DNA of 64,000 nt. It comes from Pelagerythrobacter aerophilus. GTDB lineage: Bacteria > Pseudomonadota > Alphaproteobacteria > Sphingomonadales > Sphingomonadaceae. Positions within the stretch are counted from its first letter, which is position 1; each line of letters begins with the position of its first letter. Below the pieces are notes generated by a model. That model worked only from the letters and a program-made list of their open reading frames with translations, was not told the origin of the DNA and made no database searches. Below, piece after piece: positions 25,493 to 32,878 of the stretch. The position numbers were made by a program, and so were the translations under genes. The stretch is from contig NZ_QXFK01000019.1 of NCBI RefSeq assembly GCF_003581645.1, positions 620,001 through 684,000 of the forward strand, read 5' to 3'.

Positions 25493-27826
25493 TCATGATG
25501 GATTTCCGGCCGCTCGCCCGAAGGATGGCGGACGATCCGCCAGAGCCGTACCGAAGCGCGACGGCTGCGCGCCCATCTCGAACACCAGCTCGCCGCCCTT
25601 GGCGAGCTCGGCATGGTCGATCCAGTTGCGCGTCCAGGGCTTACCGTTCCAGCGAACCGACTGGACGTAGGGCGCGTCCGGCCCGTTGCCCCGCGCACGG
25701 ACGCGCAGGGTCTTGCCGCCGCCGAGATCCACGTCCGCCTCGTCGAACAATGGCGAACCGAAGACGTAGACCGCGCTCACCGGGTCGACCGGGTAGAAGC
25801 CGAGCGCGGACATGATGAACCAGGCGCTCATCTGACCGCAGTCGTCGTTGCCGATCACACCGTCGGGATCGGCCTTGTACATCTCGGTCAGCAGGCGGCG
25901 GACCATCGCCTGCGTCTTATGCGGCGCACCGGCATAGGCGTAGAGATAGGCGACGTGATGGTTGGGCTCGTTGCCGTGGGCATATTGCCCGACCAGCCCG
26001 GAGATGTCGGGCGGCGCATTGTCAGGCAGGGTCGAGGGCGCGTTGAACAGGTCGTCGAGCTTCTTCTCGAACGCCGCGTCGCCGCCGAACAGCTCGATCT
26101 GGCCGTAGATGTCGTGCTGGTTGAGGAACGTTGCCTGCCAGCCGTTCGCCTCCGTATAGTCGCGCCACCAGGGCTTGGGCATGTGGCCGATCTGGACCGG
26201 ATCGTACGGCGCCCACCATGTCCCGTCCGAGAACCTGGGCCGCGCGAAGCCGATCGAGGCGTCGAGCACGTTGCGATAGTTGAGGCTGCGCTTGCGCAGC
26301 GTCTCGGCATCGCCGTGCGCGCCGGCCGCTTCGGCGAGAACGACCATGGCCCAGTCGTCGTAGGCATATTCCTGCGTGCGGCTGACCGATTCCCACACTT
26401 TGTCGGCGGGGATATAGCCGAGGTCGTAGTAGTGACCGCGGCCGAGCGAGCTGTCGCTGTCCTTGAATTCTCGGTCGAAGGCGCGCTTGCGGATGTTGGG
26501 CCAGGCGGCCGCATAGTCCGCTTCGATGCCCTTGATCTTCGCTTCGGCGAGCGTGACCACCGAGTGCCAGCCGATCATCGTGCCGGTCTCGACGCCCTGG
26601 AGTGGCCAGACCGGCGGGCCATAGGGACTTTCTTGCGTCTGCCGGATCAGATCGCGGGTGAAGACCGCCGCGCGCTCAGGCTGCACCAGCGTCAACAGCG
26701 GGTGGAGCGTGCGGTAGGTGTCCCACAGCGAATAGGTGCTGAAGGCCGCCTCGCCTTCCGGCGCCTGGTGCTCCTCCCCGTCAAGGCCGATGTAGCGGCC
26801 GTCGCGGTCGGTGAAGAGGGTCGGGGCGAGAAAAGCATGGTAGAGTGCGCTCGCCATGATCGTGCGCTGCGCCTCGGTGCCGCCTTTCACGCGCACGCAA
26901 TTGAGCTCGCGCGCCCAGGCGGCCCGCGCGGCCTTGCTCGCGCCGTCGAAGTCCCAGCCAGGCGCTTCGGCTGCCAGCGCGGCTTTCGCGCCCTCGACCG
27001 AGACGCCGGAGAGGCCGGTCTTAATCAGGACCGGATCGCCGCCGGCATCGTCGAAGAACAGCGCGACCTTGAGGGTCCGGCCCTGCACGCCGGTCGAGCC
27101 TTCCATCGCCGGCGTGTCGCCGTCGTCGAAGAACTGGACCCGGTCGGGCTTACGCGACAGCTCCATCGCGAAGTGGATGTGCCGCCCCTTGGCCCAGCGA
27201 TTGACCTGGCGGTGGCCGGTCAGCATTCCGTCGGGCTGGAGCAGGAGCGAGGCCTGCTCGATCAGCGCGCCGGTGTCCCAATCGTCGAGGATCATGTGCG
27301 CGAAGTCGATCAGGATATGGCCCGGCCCGCTGGGGAAGCGGTAGCGATGGAGGCCGCAGCGTTCGGTGACCGTCAGCTCCGCCTGAACGCCCGATTCGAG
27401 GCGCACACGATAATAGCCGGGCTCGGCGAACTCGTCGGTGAAACGCTGGCGATAGCCGGCGTCCGGGCTGCCGAGCTTGCCCGGCGTCAGCTCCAGCTTG
27501 CCGCGCGTCGGCACCACCAGCACGTCGAGCATGTCACCGATACCGGTGCCCGAGAGGTGCGTGTGGGAGAAGCCCATGATCGAGCCGTCGGTATCATGGT
27601 AGCCCGAGCAGGCATCCCACCGCGCGTTGTCGGTATCGGGGCTGAGCTGCGCCATGCCGAACGGCAGCGAGGCGCCGGGGAAGGTATGCCCATGCCCGCC
27701 GGTGCCGACGAACAGATCCGGCTTGCCCGCACTCGGCGCCTGCGCCCAGGCGGTATGCGGAGCAAGGCCTGCCAGCGCGGTGAAACCGGTTCCGGCAAGC
27801 AATTGACGTCGGCTGGTGCGCAGCAT
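25493..27826 (-). CDS. GH92 family alpha-mannosidase (first copy)
   Basis: This 777-residue calcium-dependent exo-alpha-mannosidase starts with a Tat-type signal (TSRRQLLAGTGFTALAG, cleaved after AWA). Family motifs are complete: PGASLPFGMAQLSPDT, YHDTDGSIMGFSHTHLSG, FSTYSLWDTYRTLHPL, YTEANGW (region of the catalytic acid in the family), GNEPNHHVAYLY and NDDCGQMSAWFIMSALGFYP (region of the catalytic base). GGAGGAGG precedes the ATG. The gene lies 14 bases after the GH125 gene. It probably trims alpha-1,2/1,3-linked mannose in the periplasm. Confidence 0.92.
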   Translation of the reverse strand: MLRTSRRQLLAGTGFTALAGLAPHTAWAQAPSAGKPDLFVGTGGHGHTFPGASLPFGMAQLSPDTDNARWDACSGYHDTDGSIMGFSHTHLSGTGIGDMLDVLVVPTRGKLELTPGKLGSPDAGYRQRFTDEFAEPGYYRVRLESGVQAELTVTERCGLHRYRFPSGPGHILIDFAHMILDDWDTGALIEQASLLLQPDGMLTGHRQVNRWAKGRHIHFAMELSRKPDRVQFFDDGDTPAMEGSTGVQGRTLKVALFFDDAGGDPVLIKTGLSGVSVEGAKAALAAEAPGWDFDGASKAARAAWARELNCVRVKGGTEAQRTIMASALYHAFLAPTLFTDRDGRYIGLDGEEHQAPEGEAAFSTYSLWDTYRTLHPLLTLVQPERAAVFTRDLIRQTQESPYGPPVWPLQGVETGTMIGWHSVVTLAEAKIKGIEADYAAAWPNIRKRAFDREFKDSDSSLGRGHYYDLGYIPADKVWESVSRTQEYAYDDWAMVVLAEAAGAHGDAETLRKRSLNYRNVLDASIGFARPRFSDGTWWAPYDPVQIGHMPKPWWRDYTEANGWQATFLNQHDIYGQIELFGGDAAFEKKLDDLFNAPSTLPDNAPPDISGLVGQYAHGNEPNHHVAYLYAYAGAPHKTQAMVRRLLTEMYKADPDGVIGNDDCGQMSAWFIMSALGFYPVDPVSAVYVFGSPLFDEADVDLGGGKTLRVRARGNGPDAPYVQSVRWNGKPWTRNWIDHAELAKGGELVFEMGAQPSRFGTALADRPPSFGRAAGNPS

Positions 27827-27840
27827 GGTCCCTCCTCCGG

Positions 27841-29274
27841 TCAGATACGGCCGGCGATCAACGCGGGCTTGCGGCGTTCGAGATCGAGGATCAGGTCGCC
27901 GAACAGGCCGTTCGCCCAGGCGAACCAACTGCGCGTAAAGTTGGCCGGATCGTCCTTGTGGAAGGATTCGTGCATGAAGCCGGTGCCGCCATGCGTGGTC
28001 TTGAGCCACTTGAGGCACTGGCGGATTTCGGCATCGTCGTCGCTCATCAGGCCGCGGGTGATGATCGACATCGGCCAGACCATGTCCATCCCGATATGCG
28101 GCCCGCCGATCCCCTCGGCCGCGGCCCCCTTGAAGAAGTACGGGTTCCGCTCGCTCCAGGCCAGGTCGGCCGTGCGGCGATAGAGCGGATCGTTGCGGTC
28201 GGCGGAGCCCAGTAGCGGCAGGGCCGACAGGCTGGGAACGTTGGCGTCGTCCATGAAGATGGCATTGCCGTAGCCGTCGACCTCGTAGGCCCAGACTTCG
28301 CCGCCTTTGCCGTCGGACATCTTGCCGTGCGCATTGAGCGCCGCCTCGACCTCGCTCGCCAGCGCCTCGCAATCGCGCGCGAACGCGGAATCGTTGCGCG
28401 TATCGCGCAGCACGGCCGCAAGCATGCGCAGCGCCGAGACTGCGAACAGGTTGGAGGGGATCAGGAACGGATAGCGGCAAGCATCGTCCGAGGGACGGAA
28501 GCCCGAATGAATCAGCCCCACCTTGCGCGTCGGCGCGCCGTAGCCGCCGAACATCAATGTCTCGGTCGGCGACTTGTCGACGCGCTGGAAGTGATAGGGA
28601 CCGGGCCCGTCCTTGCGCTGCTGGACGCGCAGCGTGTCGACCGCGGTGCGCATCGCTTGCGCCCAGATGTCGTCGAACGGCGCCTTGTCGCGCGTGTTCG
28701 TCCAGTAACCGTGCGCGAGGCGCATCGGATAGCAGAGCGAGTCGATCTCCCACTTCCGTTCGGCCACGCCCGGCTTCATGTCGGTCAGATCATCGATCGC
28801 CGGCAGGTTCGACTTGGCGTTCGGATCGTGCGTGTAGGCGTTGGCATAGGGATCGATCAGGATGCAGCGCGCCTGGCGCTGGATCGCGCCATGGAACAGC
28901 CGGCGAAGCTCAGGGTCCTTGCCGGTCAGATGCACGTAAGTCTGGAGCTGCGCAGAGCTGTCGCGCAGCCACATCGCGTCGATGTCGCCGGTGATGACGA
29001 AAGTGTCGGGCTTGCCGCCCGCCTGCCCCGCGAAGACGGTCGTGTCGAGCGTGTTGGGATAGCAATTCTCGAACAGCCAGGCGAGTTCGGGATCGCCGAT
29101 CTTCGCCTTCACCCGCGCGATCTCGGCCTCGACGGCCTTGCTGGTGAAGCGGCGCTTGGCCTTCGGGGGGCGCTGCGAGACCCCCTGCTGGGCAGCCATG
29201 GCGGCCCCGGGCAGCGTCGCAGCCACGGCAAGGGCACCTGCACTCGACAGCATGTCGCGGCGGCTGAGGTTCAT
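27841..29274 (-). CDS. GH125 family exo-alpha-1,6-mannosidase
   Basis: This 477-residue metal-independent glycosidase carries a Tat-like signal (MNLSRRDMLSSAGALAVAA). The family motif GDIDAMWLRDSSAQLQTYV near residue 95 contains the catalytic Asp region, and further conserved parts are DPYANAYTHDP, KWEIDSLCYPMRLAH and FRPSDDACRYPFLIPSN. GH125 enzymes release alpha-1,6-linked mannose, the backbone linkage of yeast mannan and N-glycan cores, complementing the side-chain GH92 enzymes next to it. ATG at 29274 has GGAG upstream. Confidence 0.92.
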   Translation of the reverse strand: MNLSRRDMLSSAGALAVAATLPGAAMAAQQGVSQRPPKAKRRFTSKAVEAEIARVKAKIGDPELAWLFENCYPNTLDTTVFAGQAGGKPDTFVITGDIDAMWLRDSSAQLQTYVHLTGKDPELRRLFHGAIQRQARCILIDPYANAYTHDPNAKSNLPAIDDLTDMKPGVAERKWEIDSLCYPMRLAHGYWTNTRDKAPFDDIWAQAMRTAVDTLRVQQRKDGPGPYHFQRVDKSPTETLMFGGYGAPTRKVGLIHSGFRPSDDACRYPFLIPSNLFAVSALRMLAAVLRDTRNDSAFARDCEALASEVEAALNAHGKMSDGKGGEVWAYEVDGYGNAIFMDDANVPSLSALPLLGSADRNDPLYRRTADLAWSERNPYFFKGAAAEGIGGPHIGMDMVWPMSIITRGLMSDDDAEIRQCLKWLKTTHGGTGFMHESFHKDDPANFTRSWFAWANGLFGDLILDLERRKPALIAGRI

Positions 29275-29308
29275 CACGGTCTCTCCACTGATTTTCGGTG
29301 CGTCGCAG

Positions 29309-31687
29309 TCACTGACCGGCCGGCGCGCTCATCGAGAAGGGCGCGGCGTCCTGGCCGGTGCCCCATTGCTTGTTAGGCTTTGGTCCCATCACGAAAGTGA
29401 GCGTGCCGCCCTGCTGCAGCGCCTCGCGGTCAAGCCAGGTCACCTCGTGCGGCTGGCCGTTGAACGTCACCGACTGGATGTAGACGTTCTCGTCGCTGTT
29501 GTTCTCCGCGATGATTGTGAGCGCCTTGCCACCCGGCATCGTCAGATCGACCCGGTCGAACAGCGGACTGCCGATCGCGTACTCGCCGACCGCCGGCGTC
29601 ACCGGATAGAAGCCGAGCGCGGAGAAGACGTACCAGGCCGAAGTCTGGCCGTTGTCCTCGTCGCCCGGGTAGCCGATCGGCCCGTGCGAGTAGAGCTTCT
29701 CCAGCACGTTGCGGACATGGTACTGCGCCTTCCACGGCGCACCGGCCCAGTCGTAGAGATAGATCATGTGCTGGATCGGCTGGTTGCCGTGCGCATACTG
29801 GCCCATGTCGACGATCTGCATCTCGCGGATCTCGTGGATCGTCTGGCCGTAGTAGCTGTCGTCGAAGATCGGCGGCGTGGTGAAGATCGAATCGAGCCGC
29901 TCGACGAACTTCTGGTCTCCGCCCATCAGGTCGATGAGGCCCTGGACGTCCTGCATCACCGACCAGCTATAGTGCAGCGAGTTGCCTTCGGTGAACGCGT
30001 CGCCCCACTTGTACGGGTTGAACGGCGTAGCCCAGCTTCCGTCCTGGTTGCGGCCACGCATCCAGCCGCTCTCGGCGTCGTAGAGCTTGCGGTAGTTCTG
30101 CGCCTGCCTGGCGTACTTCTGGGCATCCTCGGTCTTGCCGAGTGCCGCAGCGAGCCGCGACAGCGCGAAGTCAGCCGTCGCATATTCGAGCGTACGCGCG
30201 GCATTCTCCTTGATGCCCACGTCGTAGGGCACGTAGCCAAGGCGGTTGTAATATTCGACGCCTTCGCGCCCGACCGCATTGATGACGCGGCCGCTGTCGT
30301 CGCGCGGGCGGCCCTCGGACGTGGTCGCGTTCTTGACCATCGCCTCGTAGAGCTTCTCGGCATCGAAGCCGCGCACGCCGTTGAGGTAGGCGTCGGCGAT
30401 GAGGATCGCCGAGTTCGAACCGATCATCACGTTGCGGTGCCCCGGGCTTGCCCACTCGGGCAGCCAGCCCGATTCCTCGTAGGTGTTGACCAGACCCTGC
30501 ATCACCTTGCTGTCGAAGTCGGGATACATCAGCGCGAAGAAGGGGAAGACCGCGCGCCAGGTGTCCCAGAACCCGTTGTCGGTGTAGAGATAACCGTCCT
30601 CGACCTTGCCGTTATAGGGGCTGTAGTGGACGGTCTTCCCGTCGGCAGTGACCTCGTGCAGCGGACGCGGGAACAGCAGCATGCGGTAGAGCGCCGAATA
30701 GAACGTCTTGCGGTTGTCGATGTCGGAATCGGTCACGCGGATACGCGACAGTTCCTTCTCCCACTCAGCACGCGCCGCGGCTTCGGTCTGTTCGAAGCTC
30801 TTGTCGCCAACTTCACGCTCGAGGTTGAGCAATGCCTGCTCGGGGCTGATGAAGGACGAGGCGACCTTGACGCCGACCTGGTCGCCCTTCTCGGTCTTGA
30901 AGCTGACGACCGCCCCGACGTGGCCGCCTTCGCTCTTGAGTTCGTCATGAAGCTGGAAGTTCTGGTCCCAGGTTCGCGTGACGGTGAAGTCCCGGTCGAA
31001 CTCGAGCACGAAGTAGTTGTGGAAGTTCTCGGGCACCCCGCCGCTGTTGTTTCGGACATAGCCGGTGATGCGGCGACGCTTCGGGTCGATCGTCACCATC
31101 GAGCCTTCGTTGTAGGCGTCGAGGACGATGTGTGCGTCGTCGCTTTCGGGGAAGGTAAAGCGGAACTGCGCCGCGCGGCTGGTCGGTACGACCTCGGCCG
31201 TCACGTCATGATCCGCGAGATAGACCTGGTATTTGTAGGGCTTGCTCACCTCGGCCATGTGGCTGAACCAAGAGGCGCGCTCTTCCTGCTTGATGCGGAC
31301 CGGGCCGGTCACCGCCATCAGCTCGAACGCGGCGTAGTCATTCATCCACGGGCTGGGCTGGTGGGTCTGCTTGATGCCGCTGATCTTGTGCGCGTCGTAG
31401 GTATAGCCCCAGCCGCTGCCCATCTCGCCCGTCACCGGGGTCCAGAAGTTCATGCCCCACGGGACCGCGACGGCGGGATAGGTGTTACCGTAGGACAGCG
31501 CGTACTCGCTGTCGGTGCCCATCAGCGGATTGACGAGATCGACCAGTGCCTCACCTTCGCTCGCATTCCGCTGCGCGTTCTGGGCCGCCGCGGGCAGCGG
31601 CAGCGAGAGGCTGACCGCAAGCAGCATCGTGGTCGCGCCGCGCAGCGTGCGGCTCAGGCTGTTTCTCAAGGTTTCCCTCCCCATCAT
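29309..31687 (-). CDS. GH92 family alpha-mannosidase (second copy)
   Basis: This 792-residue GH92 enzyme has a signal peptide (TMLLAVSLSLPLPAAAQ). Motifs include VNPLMGTDSEYALSYGNTYP, TDNGFWDTWRAVFPFFALMY, FTEGNSLHYSWSVMQDVQGL, GNQPIQHMIYLYDWAG and DEDNGQTSAWYVFSALGFYP. It differs from the first copy by having GNQP instead of GNEP and NGQT instead of CGQM, so its linkage preference may differ. The stop of the GH43 gene is two bases upstream of the ATG. A TTG at 31669 preceded closely by GGGAGGG is an alternative start giving a tidier signal peptide. Confidence 0.92.
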   Translation of the reverse strand: MMGRETLRNSLSRTLRGATTMLLAVSLSLPLPAAAQNAQRNASEGEALVDLVNPLMGTDSEYALSYGNTYPAVAVPWGMNFWTPVTGEMGSGWGYTYDAHKISGIKQTHQPSPWMNDYAAFELMAVTGPVRIKQEERASWFSHMAEVSKPYKYQVYLADHDVTAEVVPTSRAAQFRFTFPESDDAHIVLDAYNEGSMVTIDPKRRRITGYVRNNSGGVPENFHNYFVLEFDRDFTVTRTWDQNFQLHDELKSEGGHVGAVVSFKTEKGDQVGVKVASSFISPEQALLNLEREVGDKSFEQTEAAARAEWEKELSRIRVTDSDIDNRKTFYSALYRMLLFPRPLHEVTADGKTVHYSPYNGKVEDGYLYTDNGFWDTWRAVFPFFALMYPDFDSKVMQGLVNTYEESGWLPEWASPGHRNVMIGSNSAILIADAYLNGVRGFDAEKLYEAMVKNATTSEGRPRDDSGRVINAVGREGVEYYNRLGYVPYDVGIKENAARTLEYATADFALSRLAAALGKTEDAQKYARQAQNYRKLYDAESGWMRGRNQDGSWATPFNPYKWGDAFTEGNSLHYSWSVMQDVQGLIDLMGGDQKFVERLDSIFTTPPIFDDSYYGQTIHEIREMQIVDMGQYAHGNQPIQHMIYLYDWAGAPWKAQYHVRNVLEKLYSHGPIGYPGDEDNGQTSAWYVFSALGFYPVTPAVGEYAIGSPLFDRVDLTMPGGKALTIIAENNSDENVYIQSVTFNGQPHEVTWLDREALQQGGTLTFVMGPKPNKQWGTGQDAAPFSMSAPAGQ

Positions 31688-31689
31688 CG

Positions 31690-32751
31690 TTAGTCCGAAC
31701 CTGCCGCCGCAAACGGCCGCGGATCGACACCTTCGTTGGTCATCACGACAGGACGAATCGTCCCGTCCTCGTTGAAATACATGCGGTCGATCGCGATCTG
31801 CCGGTGCTCGCCCCGGTCGGTGTCGAGCGGGCGGCGGTGGTAGGCGATATACCACTCATCGGTCCCCGGCACATTGACCACCGAGTGGTGGCCCGCGCCG
31901 CGCGCAATGCTGAAATCCTGCTCGAGAATGACACCCTTGGGCTCGAACGGGCCCGTCGGGCTCGGCCCCATGGCGTAGGCGACGCGGTAGTCGGGCCCGG
32001 TCCAGCCACCTTCGGACCACATCAGGTAGTAGATGCCGTTCCGCTCGACCATGAACGATCCCTCGACGTAGCCGGGCGGCGTGATCTCCTTGAACATCGT
32101 GCCATCCTCGAACGGCAGGATCGAGGTCAGATCGTCGCCCAGACGCACGACGTTGCAGTGCTTCCAGCCGCCGTAATAGAGGTAGTGCTGGCCGTCCTTG
32201 TCGCGGAACACGAACTGGTCGATCGGCTGCGCCCCGTTGTGGAACTTGCCTATCAGCGGTTTGCCGATCGCGTCCTTGAACGGCCCCGCAGGGCTGTCGC
32301 TGACCGCGACACCGATCCCGCCGAGCTGATCGTCCGACTGGATGTCGTTGGCACCGAAAAACAGGTAATACTTGCCGTCCTTCTCGATCGCCGACGGGGC
32401 CCAGACGGCATAGGCGGCCCACTCGACGTTCTCGACGTCGATGACATGGCTGTGCTTGGTCCAGTTGACCAGATCGGGCGAGGAGAACGCGTTGAAGAAG
32501 GTCTGGATGGCGTAGGACGGACGGACCATCTGCTGCTGGCGCAGTTCCTGCTGCTTTTCGCTGAAATGCTCCGACACGTCGGGCGTTTCGGTATGATCCG
32601 AGTAGGTCGGATAGACCCAGTAGCGGTCGCCGAAGACCCGAATTTCGGGGTCGGCGTACCACCCCGGAACGACCGGGTTCTCGGCCGCCGCGGCGCCGCC
32701 CCAGACCAGCGTTGCCGCAATCAGAACCGACTTCAACCAACCGCGTGTCAC
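31690..32751 (-). CDS. GH43 family glycoside hydrolase
   Basis: This 353-residue five-bladed propeller glycosidase has a signal peptide (VLIAATLVWGGAAAA). The GH43 catalytic residues are visible as the Asp of GWYADPEIRVFG (base), the WAPSAIEKDGKYYLFF segment, and the Glu of GYVEGSFMVERNG (acid). GH43 members act on arabinose-, xylose- or galactose-containing side chains; which one applies cannot be told. It uses a GTG start with GAGAGGG immediately upstream. It is the first gene of the GH43-GH92-GH125-GH92-kinase group and lies downstream of a TonB receptor terminator. Confidence 0.87.
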   Translation of the reverse strand: MTRGWLKSVLIAATLVWGGAAAAENPVVPGWYADPEIRVFGDRYWVYPTYSDHTETPDVSEHFSEKQQELRQQQMVRPSYAIQTFFNAFSSPDLVNWTKHSHVIDVENVEWAAYAVWAPSAIEKDGKYYLFFGANDIQSDDQLGGIGVAVSDSPAGPFKDAIGKPLIGKFHNGAQPIDQFVFRDKDGQHYLYYGGWKHCNVVRLGDDLTSILPFEDGTMFKEITPPGYVEGSFMVERNGIYYLMWSEGGWTGPDYRVAYAMGPSPTGPFEPKGVILEQDFSIARGAGHHSVVNVPGTDEWYIAYHRRPLDTDRGEHRQIAIDRMYFNEDGTIRPVVMTNEGVDPRPFAAAGSD

Positions 32752-32815
32752 GACCCTCTCCTTGCCCGCCTGATCCGCGCGGGCGACGTAGTAATAATCT
32801 CCGCTCTCTCTTACC

Positions 32816-32850
32816 CCGAAAAAGGTGGGTGGCTCCTTTCGGAGCCACCC
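32816..32850 (-). terminator. Terminator after the mannan-locus TonB receptor
   Basis: Read on the minus strand, a perfect 10-bp stem (GGGTGGCTCC with GGAGCCACCC) with a GAAA loop is followed by a T run (complement of the AAAAA at about 32819-32823). It lies between the receptor gene and GH43. Confidence 0.85.
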
Positions 32851-32878
32851 AGGGGGGAGAAAATGGCGAACGCTTGCC

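Noticed and set aside
25613-28183. 856-codon plus-strand open frame opposite the first GH92 gene
   Set aside because: Antisense shadow in high-GC DNA; the GH92 product has full family motifs, and similar shadows oppose the second GH92 gene (29138-31693) and GH2 (36023-38185).
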